From Paenibacillus sp. GM2 (lineage in GTDB: Bacteria > Bacillota > Bacilli > Paenibacillales > Paenibacillaceae), in assembly GCF_900069005.2 (NCBI RefSeq), contig NZ_LN831278.1, positions 399,124 to 463,123 of the forward strand: a DNA stretch of 64,000 nucleotides, in the 5' to 3' direction. Shown here piece by piece: positions 43,838 through 52,535 of this stretch. Position numbers and translations under genes: made by a program. Every line of letters begins with the position of its first letter. The stretch's first letter is position 1. Below the pieces are notes generated by a model. That model ran no database searches. It was not told where the DNA came from and was given only the letters and a program-made list of their open reading frames with translations.

Positions 43838-45523
43838 ATGTATCGCTTGTTAATCGTCGATGATCTTCCTATTATTGTTGATGGCCTGCTCGAATTGTTC
43901 GAGCAGACACAGCATCTGGAGCTTGAGCTGTACAAAGCCTATTCCGGGGAGGAGGCCCTGGAAGTTTTGAAAGCGCATTCTATAGATATCGTGATCTCGG
44001 ATATCAAGATGCCCGGCCTTGAAGGGATTGAGCTGCTACAGGAGATCAGAAGCCATTGGCCGTCCTGCAAAGTGATATTTCTATCGGCATATAACGACTT
44101 TCAATATGCCAGGAGCGCCATCACTTACGGTGGATTTGAATATATCCTCAAGATCGAGAGCGATGATAAAATCATTCATTCAGTAGAACGAGCAATTGCC
44201 AAGCTGGAGGAGGAGACGAAGGAGAAGGCGATGGTGGCTAAGGCCCAGGCCAATATGAGGATGGCGATGCCTTCGCTGCAAAAAGAGGCTGTGCTTGAAC
44301 TGCTGAAGGGCAAGCAGCTAAGTGCGCAGCAGCTTGGCCATAGGCTTGAGGAGGTACGCATTCCGCTGGAGGCCGAGCTGCCGGTGTACATGATGCTGGG
44401 CCGGATCGAGGAATGGAAGCAAGGCTTGTCTGCGCAGGATAGAGCCCTCTACATCTATGCATTCAAAAATATTAGCGATGAATATCTATCATCTCATGTG
44501 CGCAGCTACTCCTGCTGCTATGATCAGAACAGAATCGTCTGGCTGATTCAGCCGGTCAGAGCAGACATAAGCGGGGGCACCGAGCCTTCCATGGATTGGA
44601 TGAGAGCGCATCGCGAGGTGAAGCAGCTCATCCCTGTGATTCAGCAGAGCTGTGAGCGGGTATTAGGCTTATCGGCCACTTTTGTCCTTGGCAACAGAAG
44701 TACTTCATGGAATGAACTATCGCCGTGCTTCCATACGCTTAAATACGATTTTGCCACCCAGCGGGAGGGAATAAGAGATCTTGAATCGACCGCATTTGCT
44801 GTGACAGCTGACAACGATGAGGTGAGAACTCAGATACAAAGCCATGACTCCTTCTATCATACCCGTGTACAGCTTCTGATGACCTGTCTGGAGAATAACC
44901 ATCAGGAGCAATTCAGCGAGCTTTACCTCGAGCTCGTCTCCATATGGAAGGAAGATACCGGAGCCTATGAGCGAAAAATCGAACTGTACCATTCTCTTTC
45001 CGCGATTTACTTGTTTTACCTCAGCAAGCATCCGGAGGTTCGCGATCATTTGAACACCTTGCTTGACCTGGATCAGCTATTTCATCCGCAGCATCAAGGG
45101 TCCTGGGAGGAGCTTGATCATTATTTCTGGCAGCTGGCCGAGTATATCTTTGAATGGATCGCCTCCAGGGAAGAGGATATTCCTGCCGAGGTAGTCTCCA
45201 AGGTTCACCATTATATTGAGAGGAATATTTCCGCGGACACTTCACTAAATGCGCTCGCCGATTATGTTGGTCTGAATCCTTCCTATTTATCAAGGCTATA
45301 TAAGCAAATTACCGGAGAGGGATTATCGAAGTATATCAACGATTATCGTACGCTGGAAGCGAAGTCCATGCTCTTGAACTCTTCTAAAAAAGTAGGTGAG
45401 GTAGCTTCCGCGTTAGGCTACAACTCCGCGCTGGCCTTCATACGCTTCTTTAAACGGCAAAGTGGCATGACCCCGCAGGAATTCAGAATGCTGGGATCGG
45501 AGATTCAGCAGCAAAGTCAATAA
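43838..45523 (+). CDS. YesN-type response regulator with AraC domain, cassette 2
   Basis: The 561-residue protein has receiver Asp55 in VISDIKMPG, the Lys in ILKIESD where the family often has LKP, a long central region, and a C-terminal AraC-type double helix-turn-helix (HHYIERNISADTSLNALADY, then GYNSALAFIRFFKRQSG). It is paired with the kinase upstream; regulation of the transporter at 38461-41996 is expected. AGAGGGGG is upstream of the ATG. Confidence 0.92.
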   Translation: MYRLLIVDDLPIIVDGLLELFEQTQHLELELYKAYSGEEALEVLKAHSIDIVISDIKMPGLEGIELLQEIRSHWPSCKVIFLSAYNDFQYARSAITYGGFEYILKIESDDKIIHSVERAIAKLEEETKEKAMVAKAQANMRMAMPSLQKEAVLELLKGKQLSAQQLGHRLEEVRIPLEAELPVYMMLGRIEEWKQGLSAQDRALYIYAFKNISDEYLSSHVRSYSCCYDQNRIVWLIQPVRADISGGTEPSMDWMRAHREVKQLIPVIQQSCERVLGLSATFVLGNRSTSWNELSPCFHTLKYDFATQREGIRDLESTAFAVTADNDEVRTQIQSHDSFYHTRVQLLMTCLENNHQEQFSELYLELVSIWKEDTGAYERKIELYHSLSAIYLFYLSKHPEVRDHLNTLLDLDQLFHPQHQGSWEELDHYFWQLAEYIFEWIASREEDIPAEVVSKVHHYIERNISADTSLNALADYVGLNPSYLSRLYKQITGEGLSKYINDYRTLEAKSMLLNSSKKVGEVASALGYNSALAFIRFFKRQSGMTPQEFRMLGSEIQQQSQ

Positions 45524-45590
45524 GTGTATATGAATCTCTATTCTTATCTATTTATCCGCCTCCGGGTCCGTTACTACAATATAAGTGCGA

Positions 45591-45615
45591 GTTCAAAAAG
45601 TCAGATTTTTTGAAC
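45591..45615. repeat. Palindromic copy of the GTTCAAAAAGTC motif
   Basis: GTTCAAAAA is followed by GTCAG and then the near-complement arm ATTTTTTGAAC. In RNA it would be a hairpin. It lies about 45 bases upstream of the Gfo/Idh 2 gene. Confidence 0.7.
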
Positions 45616-45658
45616 CACCTCTATTAAGTAACCGGTAAAGTGTTGAGGAGGAATAGAT

Positions 45659-46900
45659 ATGAAGACAATTACAGCTGTCTTACTGGGTGCTGGGAGCAGA
45701 GGACGCTTCATCTACGGCCCCTATGCCGAGAAATTTCCGAATGAGCTTCAATTTGTTGCGGTAGCAGAACCAAATGCTGAGCGTCGGGAGCAATTCGCTG
45801 GCCTCCATCAGATTGCGCCTCCATATGTATTTGATACTTGGGAGAAGGTATTTGAGCACGGAAAGCTGGCGGATGTCATGATCATCAGCACGCTTGATCG
45901 GGAGCATTATGAGCCAGCGATGAAGGCGATGGCGCTAGGTTATCATGTTCTGCTAGAGAAGCCGATGTCGCCTTCGAAGGAAGAGTGCATTCAGCTGGAG
46001 CAAGCTTCTCTTCAATATCAAAGACTGCTTATTGTGAGCCATGTGCTGCGTTATGCTCCATTCTGGTCAGGAATCAAGCGCTGTATCGATGACGGGGAAT
46101 TGGGGACAGTAGCGACGATACAGCTGACGGAGAATGTAGGTTATCTGCATATGGCGCATAGCTATGTGCGAGGCAACTGGAGAAATTCCGAGGAATCCAG
46201 TCCGATGATTCTGGCCAAGTCCTGTCATGATCTGGATCTAATCTCCTGGCTGATGGACGAGAAATGCACCAGCGTCAGCTCGTATGGATCACTGCTGCAC
46301 TTTAGAAAAGAGAATGCCCCTGAAGGGTCAACGGAGCGCTGCATCGATCTGTGTGCGGTAGAGAAGGAATGTCCCTTCTCTGCGATGAAGATGTACATTC
46401 AGCCGCCTGAGCATCCGTGGGCTCGTTATATGACCGACGATCTGTCCCAGCAGGGAATTCTGAAGGCGATCAAGGAAGGCCCATTCGGACGCTGTGTGTA
46501 TCGCTGCGATAACAATGTTGTAGATCATCAGATCGTCAATATGGAGTTTGCAAACGGGGCGAACGCCTCCTTCATTATGTCAGGGCTAACGAAGAGTGGT
46601 ACCAGAAGAGTGCAGCTCATGGGAACCCGCGGGGAGATTATGGGGGATATGGAGGAAGGCAAGTTCACTTTATATCGTTACGCAACCGATGAGCGGGTAG
46701 AAATCGAGTGCAGTGTGAACGGAGATGGACATGGCGGAGGCGACGAGCGTATGATCAGTCAGTTCATTAAGCAGGTCCACACCTTCGAACAGAGATCGGG
46801 ATATGGATTGACATCTGCGACGGCCTCGTTGCAAAGCCATCTGATCGCCTTCGCCGCGGAGCATTCCCGTCTGAATGGCGGGCAGCCGGTACAGATTTAG
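45659..46900 (+). CDS. Gfo/Idh/MocA-family oxidoreductase 2
   Basis: The 413-residue protein has the dinucleotide-binding AVLLGAGSRGRF at residues 5-16, HVLLEKPMSPSKEEC, and KSCHDLDLISWLMDEK in the catalytic domain. It also has a cysteine cluster (CIDLCAVEKECPFSA, then CVYRC), spaced like that in the first oxidoreductase and therefore perhaps structural or metal-binding. It is likely to act on a sugar brought in by cassette 2. The ATG follows GAGGAGG. A terminator is found at 46961-47000. Confidence 0.88.
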   Translation: MKTITAVLLGAGSRGRFIYGPYAEKFPNELQFVAVAEPNAERREQFAGLHQIAPPYVFDTWEKVFEHGKLADVMIISTLDREHYEPAMKAMALGYHVLLEKPMSPSKEECIQLEQASLQYQRLLIVSHVLRYAPFWSGIKRCIDDGELGTVATIQLTENVGYLHMAHSYVRGNWRNSEESSPMILAKSCHDLDLISWLMDEKCTSVSSYGSLLHFRKENAPEGSTERCIDLCAVEKECPFSAMKMYIQPPEHPWARYMTDDLSQQGILKAIKEGPFGRCVYRCDNNVVDHQIVNMEFANGANASFIMSGLTKSGTRRVQLMGTRGEIMGDMEEGKFTLYRYATDERVEIECSVNGDGHGGGDERMISQFIKQVHTFEQRSGYGLTSATASLQSHLIAFAAEHSRLNGGQPVQI

Positions 46901-46960
46901 AAGGTAAAGCCTGCAGGATTACGTCGAAGGCAAAGCATGAAGGAAGGTTTAATGCTAACA

Positions 46961-47000
46961 AAGGTCGAGTTCGGGCTGCTGCCCGGGCTCGACCTTTTTA
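46961..47000 (+). terminator. Rho-independent terminator of the Gfo/Idh 2 gene
   Basis: AAGGTCGAG (46961-46969) pairs with CTCGACCTT (46989-46997), with inner GGGC/GCCC, followed by TTTTT. The rest of the gap to 47347 holds only the operator at 47211-47229. Confidence 0.88.
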
Positions 47001-47202
47001 TGCTGATCGCATCGGATCACTTATATCACTCCATCTGATGAGGAAACCTCCCGGGAATCGGATCAATACGATATTTGAAGAAAGAAAGAGAAATGATTGG
47101 GAATCGCCAGGAATTCAGGGAATAACCTTAAATACATATGATTTTGAAGGATCAGGCATATGTTGTATGATAAATAAAGCGGAATAGATTATTGGTTTGT
47201 TA

Positions 47203-47229
47203 TACAATAAATTACAAACGTTTGCACAA
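47203..47229 (+). promoter_or_regulatory. Promoter-like -10 and LacI-type operator ahead of the cassette 3 kinase gene
   Basis: TACAAT (47203-47208) stands just before TTACAAACGTTTGCACAAA (47211-47229), whose CAAACGTTTG core matches the operators of the maltodextrin genes. The repressor would sit at the transcription start. A matching -35 is not evident. Confidence 0.55.
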
Positions 47230-47347
47230 ATATAGAACAGAGCGGGAAAGGAGATGGCTGCTTGAGAAAAAAGCCTCAGAACAACATTGAAAGCGCTTCA
47301 CATCGAAGTGAAGGGACTGCTCTCCACCATGGAATGGAGGGGAGGAA

Positions 47348-49141
47348 ATGAGGAAGCTGCGCCTTGGGTTTTATTTTACAGACTTATTCAAGGTCAGGGC
47401 ATTAAAGCAAAGATTGATCTTTGTTGTTGTCATAGAGACGATCGTTATCCTGATGATTCTGGCCGTCGTCTCTTATGAGGCGATTCATTCCATAGAGAAA
47501 AATAAATTGAAAACCTCGATGGTGATCGATCTGCAGCAATTGACAGACAAAATGGAGGAAAGCTACAAAAATATGTCGCAGGTAACACAGCAGATGTCAC
47601 CGGAAGGAACGGTCGGTTCCTTATTAGGCGATTATTTTCAGGAAAACTCCAATTTCGAAAAATATCAGCTGGGGCAGCAAATTTCCGATAATCTGGTCAA
47701 GATCACTTTCTCAAACAGTAACCTCATGGGCAGAACTTATTTTGATCCGAAGACGGGGGAGAGCTATTTCTATGACTTCTTGCCTTATGAGAATTTCTCT
47801 CCGGATCATTTCAACGTCCTGGGCAGGAACGGTACATTCGCGTTTCATTCCCTGCATCAATCCAGCATTAAGAAGCTGGGTGAGCACCAGGTGCTCTCGG
47901 TGTCGCGCAGCATTACGCTGGAGGATGAACGCGAGCTGATTATTTATATCGAATCGCGCCTGGAGGCGGATGCCGTCATTAAAAATCTGTCCCATTCGCA
48001 AAATATGGATTATATTCTGCTGCAGCTGGACAGCGATAACCGGATTCAATTCTCCAGCAAGGATGATTTTACGGTAGGGCAGCTATTCCACTTGAAGGAT
48101 GAAGAGCAAATCGGAGTTGGTTACTTCGGCCGAGCGGAGCAGTATTTGGGTGTCAGACTCGGCACAGAGCTAGGATTCGATAACGTACTGCTGTTGCCCT
48201 CCGCCGATTATAATCGCGAGCTGTACGCCTGGATTCGCAATGTGGCCGGGATTCTGACAGTGGCTCTGCTCGTATTTATAGCCTCATTTATTTTGTTATC
48301 GCGGCTGATCTACACACCGCTTGCTATTTTCTCGAAGGAGATGAAGAAGCTGGGCAGAGGAGATCTGAACGAGGTGTCCGTGCAAAGCGGCGTGCTGGAG
48401 TTCGATGCGCTGTTCAAGCAGTTCAACAATATGAAGCGGCAAATCCAGGGGCTGCTGCTGGATACGGAAAGGATGTCTCAGGAGAAGCACAGGCTGGAAA
48501 TTGAGAAGATCTATTATCAGATTAATCCTCATTTCCTGATGAACTCGCTTCATTCCATTCACTGGCTGGCGAAAATGCATGGGCAGACCGAGATCGAGAA
48601 CTTTATTACCGAACTGAATTATATTCTCGCCTACAGCCTCGACAAGATCGATAAACAAGCAACGCTGCGGACGGAGGTCAGGATGCTTCAGGCTTATCTG
48701 AAGTTGCAGAAGATGCGCTATGACTTCGAAGTGGATGTGAACATTGATGAAGGAGTGTATCTGGATACACCTACTGCGCGGATGATTTTGCAGCCGATTG
48801 CCGAAAATGCACTTCATCATGGACTTGGTGACGAAGGATGTCTAAGAATAACTGTCGCCCCTTTCTTAGGCCGCAATGCAATTGAGATTACATTTGAGGA
48901 TAACGGCAAAGGACTGAATGGCGAGGAGCTTGACCGTATCCGTGCTGTTCTCCAGCAAAGACCTGATGAAGAACAAAAAATTGATGGAATTGGTTTGCGA
49001 TATGTTCGCTATATGCTGGAATCATTTTATGGGGACAACGCGGTGATTACCATTGATAGTGAGCGGGATCGGGGGACCCGAGTGACTCTAGTGTTGCCGA
49101 TAGATCGCGAGAAGCCGATGCCGGGCGTCATGCAGAAATAG
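47348..49141 (+). CDS. YesM-type sensor histidine kinase, cassette 3
   Basis: The 597-residue protein has a first membrane segment near residues 22-44, an extracellular sensor domain, a second membrane segment near 298-320, HAMP, and a His_kinase domain with His395 in QINPHFLMNS. The N-box is ARMILQPIAENALHHG and the G-box is FEDNGKGLNGEE. The start follows GGAGGGGAGG at 47337. It is the first gene of the cassette kinase, regulator, permease, permease, binding protein. The operator at 47211-47229 suggests an added layer of LacI control. Confidence 0.92.
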   Translation: MRKLRLGFYFTDLFKVRALKQRLIFVVVIETIVILMILAVVSYEAIHSIEKNKLKTSMVIDLQQLTDKMEESYKNMSQVTQQMSPEGTVGSLLGDYFQENSNFEKYQLGQQISDNLVKITFSNSNLMGRTYFDPKTGESYFYDFLPYENFSPDHFNVLGRNGTFAFHSLHQSSIKKLGEHQVLSVSRSITLEDERELIIYIESRLEADAVIKNLSHSQNMDYILLQLDSDNRIQFSSKDDFTVGQLFHLKDEEQIGVGYFGRAEQYLGVRLGTELGFDNVLLLPSADYNRELYAWIRNVAGILTVALLVFIASFILLSRLIYTPLAIFSKEMKKLGRGDLNEVSVQSGVLEFDALFKQFNNMKRQIQGLLLDTERMSQEKHRLEIEKIYYQINPHFLMNSLHSIHWLAKMHGQTEIENFITELNYILAYSLDKIDKQATLRTEVRMLQAYLKLQKMRYDFEVDVNIDEGVYLDTPTARMILQPIAENALHHGLGDEGCLRITVAPFLGRNAIEITFEDNGKGLNGEELDRIRAVLQQRPDEEQKIDGIGLRYVRYMLESFYGDNAVITIDSERDRGTRVTLVLPIDREKPMPGVMQK

Positions 49142-49200
49142 CAGTAAATGCGTGTTTGGAGACTTTCAGCAACTCCATAAATCAAAAGGGGAGATGTCCG

Positions 49201-50307
49201 ATGTATCGTGTGTTAATTGTTGACGATGACCGTCTGGCGCGAAGAGGCATTATTTCGATGATGCCGTGGGAGAAGTATGGCATGGTCGTGGCCGGGGAGG
49301 CGCAGAACGGAACGAAGGCGCTGGAATTTCTGCAGGATCATCCCGTAGATCTATTGTTTGTTGATATCGATATGCCTGTCATGGGCGGAATATCTTTAAT
49401 GGAAAAATGCCATCAGCTGTATCCTGAACTGCTGTTCATCGTGCTTACCTTTCATGAGGAATTCCATTACGCCCAGTCCGCCTTGCGGATCGGAGCGATT
49501 GATTATATATCCAAGCTGGAGATGGAGAGCACGGATTGTGATGAGCTGCTGCGCAGGATCAGCGAGAAGGTGGAGACGATATTGAAGCCATTGTCTACCG
49601 CTACTGCATCCGGCGAGTCGGAAGATCAGCGAGGGGCGATAATTTCTGAAGACCGGCATCAAGGGTTTGGAGTCCGCAATGAGAAGGAATGGGAGTATCT
49701 TGTCGGCAAATGGAATCAAATGTACTGGCTGTATGATGACACTACGTTCAAGGAACTGTGTGAAGGGACTAAAGCGCTCCATATTTCAGTATGGCGAGCG
49801 GCGCAGGTGCTGCTTCATTTAACAAGTGTAGCAGAGGAGAGCGTGGGAACAGTTCAGAAAAATGTTCAGGAATACAGCAATTTGGACGAGTTCATGGATT
49901 GGCTCTCCGTTTTCAGGGAGGCATTGTATAAGCGAGCTGCCGCGGAGAGCAGCCTCGATAATATTCAGCTTTGTATTCTCAAGGCCGTCATCTACGTACG
50001 GGAGAACTTGGGTGGTAAGCTGCACGGGGAAGGGGTTGCCCAGATCGTCAGGCTGAGTCGCAGTTATTTCTCTATTAATTTCAAAAAATATACCGGCATG
50101 TCCTTCAATGAATTCGTGCGCGAGGAACGTATTCGAAGGGCGCAAATGCTGCTGATCGAGAGGGAGGATCTGATCTCGGATATCGCTCAGGAGGTTGGCT
50201 ATGAGGATGTGAATTACTTCATCCGTGTATTTTGCGAAATCGCCGGCATGACCCCTGGCGAGTACAGGAAGCAGAATGGTGTGAAGCAGAGTTTAATGAG
50301 AGCATAA
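49201..50307 (+). CDS. Short YesN-type response regulator with AraC domain, cassette 3
   Basis: The 368-residue protein has a receiver (MYRVLIVDDDRLARRG) with Asp55 in FVDIDMP and an AraC-type C-terminus (GVAQIVRLSRSYFSINFKKY, then GYEDVNYFIRVFCEIAGM). It lacks some 170 residues of middle domain found in the other two regulators of the window, but both end domains are intact. The ATG at 49201 follows AGGGGAG; the frame extends upstream to 49156 without a site. It should be the partner of the kinase just upstream. Confidence 0.92.
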   Translation: MYRVLIVDDDRLARRGIISMMPWEKYGMVVAGEAQNGTKALEFLQDHPVDLLFVDIDMPVMGGISLMEKCHQLYPELLFIVLTFHEEFHYAQSALRIGAIDYISKLEMESTDCDELLRRISEKVETILKPLSTATASGESEDQRGAIISEDRHQGFGVRNEKEWEYLVGKWNQMYWLYDDTTFKELCEGTKALHISVWRAAQVLLHLTSVAEESVGTVQKNVQEYSNLDEFMDWLSVFREALYKRAAAESSLDNIQLCILKAVIYVRENLGGKLHGEGVAQIVRLSRSYFSINFKKYTGMSFNEFVREERIRRAQMLLIEREDLISDIAQEVGYEDVNYFIRVFCEIAGMTPGEYRKQNGVKQSLMRA

Positions 50308-50336
50308 GCAAGGCCTGCTTGATAAATTCGCGGCAT

Positions 50337-50388
50337 AAGGACTGCTGCGCAGCTAACTCAGGTTAGTTGCGACGGCGGTCTTTTTTCT
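50337..50388 (+). terminator. Terminator after the cassette 3 regulator gene
   Basis: AGGACTGC..GCAGCTAAC pairs with GTTAGTTGC..GGCGGTCTT with some mismatches, and a T-run ends at 50387. It separates kinase and regulator from the transporter genes. Confidence 0.75.
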
Positions 50389-50575
50389 CTGCGCTTCAGC
50401 TTCCGGTTACATCCCGGCTCAATCACGATTATTGTTTTGTAATTTGAAGAAGGCAGTGCTACTTGCTACGGAATGCATGAATGCAGCGTTAGTGAATAAG
50501 ACGATTCAATGATATCTAGACAACAACCATCCATACGGGTCAGCGATACATGGGTGATATAGTTGTTTTGTAATA

Positions 50576-50589
50576 AGAAAACGCTGTCA
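50576..50589 (+). promoter_or_regulatory. cre-like site before the cassette 3 transporter genes
   Basis: AGAAAACGCTGTCA differs from the CcpA consensus TGWAANCGNTNWCA only at the first base. Catabolite repression of the transporter is a reasonable inference. The remaining gap from 50389 shows no other clear structure. Confidence 0.5.
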
Positions 50590-50651
50590 TATATTCGAGA
50601 GCAACTGTCTTGAAAGCGCCATTAAATTATGTGAAGGGAAGAACAGACACA

Positions 50652-51542
50652 ATGTACAGTAAAAAAAATATAAAGCACTATTGGCTTATGATGGCACCAG
50701 GTTATATTTGGCTTACTTTATTCAGCATCGTTCCCATGTTCGGAATCGTAATGGCATTTCAAGATTTCAATCCGGCCTTGGGAATTTTCAAATCACCCTG
50801 GATTGGACTTGAGAACTTCAGTTATATGTTCAGCATGGACGATATTACCCAAGTATTTATCAATACGATTGTCATAGCGGTTGGGAAATTAATCGGGAAC
50901 CTGATCATTCCATTGATCTTTGCGCTCATGCTCCATGAATTGACGATCAAGAAGCTTGTCAGGCCGATTCAGACCTTAGTGTATCTGCCGTACTTCTTGT
51001 CCTGGGTTATTCTCGGCAGCATCGTGCTGAACATTTTCGGTGTCGATGGACCTATCAATAGTCTGCTGGGCATATTTGGCGTAGAGCCGATCGTATTTTT
51101 TGGCCGTGCGGATATGTTCAGACCGCTGGTCATTGGATCAGACATCTGGAAGGGCTTCGGTTATAACGCCGTTATTTATTTGGCCGCCTTGACTTCGATT
51201 GATCCCTCCTTGCATGAGGCTGCCGCTATCGATGGAGCTGGCCGCTTTAAAAGGCTGATTCATATAACGCTGCCGGGAATTAAGACCACCGTAATTCTCC
51301 TGGCGATTCTCTCGCTCGGGAATGTACTGAATGCAGGTTTTGATCAGATTTATAACCTGTACAATCCGCTGGTATACTCCACCGGGGACATCATCGATAC
51401 ATGGGTGTACCGCGCGGGTCTAGTAGAGCTGCAATTTAGTCTGGCTACTGCGGTGGGATTGCTGAAGTCCGTTGTCAGCTTTGTTCTTATCGTAACCAGC
51501 TACGCCTTAGCGGACAAATTTACAGGATACAAAATCTTTTAA
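50652..51542 (+). CDS. LplB-type sugar ABC permease, cassette 3
   Basis: The 296-residue membrane protein begins MYSKKNIKHYWLMMAPGYIW and contains the EAA loop HEAAAIDGAGRFKRLIHITL. It is close to the cassette 2 permease in wording (YLPYFLSWVILGS, GNVLNAGFDQIYNLYNP), so the two are paralogues. The ATG at 50652 is preferred since the purine-rich GAAGGGAAGAA lies ahead; the ATG at 50610 has no site. Confidence 0.92.
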   Translation: MYSKKNIKHYWLMMAPGYIWLTLFSIVPMFGIVMAFQDFNPALGIFKSPWIGLENFSYMFSMDDITQVFINTIVIAVGKLIGNLIIPLIFALMLHELTIKKLVRPIQTLVYLPYFLSWVILGSIVLNIFGVDGPINSLLGIFGVEPIVFFGRADMFRPLVIGSDIWKGFGYNAVIYLAALTSIDPSLHEAAAIDGAGRFKRLIHITLPGIKTTVILLAILSLGNVLNAGFDQIYNLYNPLVYSTGDIIDTWVYRAGLVELQFSLATAVGLLKSVVSFVLIVTSYALADKFTGYKIF

Positions 51543-51587
51543 TAATCGTGCATTCATTCTAAGACTTCATGTGTGGGGGGAGAAACC

Positions 51588-52472
51588 TTGGTCGAGCAAA
51601 AAACGTTTGGTTCCAGATTGTTTAATGGCATTAATGCTACCTTGCTTATATTAATTACTCTGCTATGTCTGACTCCGCTGTGGTACATCCTGATGATCTC
51701 GCTCAGCGATAAAGCGGCCGTTAATGCCGGTTCGGTGACCTTCTGGCCCATCGGATTCAATCTGCTGTCCTACCAAAAGATCGTGTCAGAGGCGGCTTTC
51801 TTCAATTCCTTCTGGGTATCGGTCAAGCGGGTAGTGATTGGTACCGCGGTGAGCCTGGCCGCGATCCTGATGATGGCCTACCCGCTGTCGAAGACTTCGA
51901 AGCAGCTGCCCCATCGCAATATCTATATGTGGGTGCTCGTCTTCTGCATGTTGTTCAATGGCGGAACCATTCCTTGGTACCTCGTTATGCGCGGTTACGG
52001 TCTGATTGATTCGATCTGGGGCCTAGTATTGGCAGGAAGCCTGCCGATCTTCAATGTGATTCTCGTCGTCAACTTCTTCAGGAATATTCCGGCGGCTTTG
52101 GAGGAGGCAGCTTATGTAGATGGCGCCGGACCTTGGCGCACATTCATTCAGATTTTCATTCCTATCTCGGCTCCGGTCGTGGCGACGATAGCTCTCTTTA
52201 CCATCGTAGGTTATTGGAATGAATTCTTCGCGGGATTAGTGCTGAGTACCAAGCAGTCCAATTATCCGCTGCAAACCTATATCCAGCAGCTGGTGGTGAA
52301 TTTGAATCTATCGACGATGGATACGGAGCAGATTAAGCAAATCTCTCAGCTGAACAACCGCTCGCTAAATGCTGCAAAAATATTTATCGCCATGATCCCG
52401 GTCCTTGTCATCTATCCGTTCCTGCAGAAGTACTTCATTACGGGGATAACGCTTGGATCTGTGAAAGAGTGA
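51588..52472 (+). CDS. LplC/YtcP-type sugar ABC permease, cassette 3
   Basis: This 294-residue permease has FCMLFNGGTIPWYLVMRGYG, an EAA-type loop EEAAYVDGAGPWRTFIQIFI and the family C-terminus YFITGITLGSVKE. The TTG at 51588, five bases after GGGGGGAG, is the likely start; the frame opens at a GTG at 51573 inside that site. It is co-transcribed with the previous permease. Confidence 0.92.
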   Translation: MVEQKTFGSRLFNGINATLLILITLLCLTPLWYILMISLSDKAAVNAGSVTFWPIGFNLLSYQKIVSEAAFFNSFWVSVKRVVIGTAVSLAAILMMAYPLSKTSKQLPHRNIYMWVLVFCMLFNGGTIPWYLVMRGYGLIDSIWGLVLAGSLPIFNVILVVNFFRNIPAALEEAAYVDGAGPWRTFIQIFIPISAPVVATIALFTIVGYWNEFFAGLVLSTKQSNYPLQTYIQQLVVNLNLSTMDTEQIKQISQLNNRSLNAAKIFIAMIPVLVIYPFLQKYFITGITLGSVKE

Positions 52473-52535
52473 TTTTAATTGTGCCTGGGGTGCAATTGAA
52501 ATAAATTATCTAATTCATTTCTAGGGGGAAAATCA

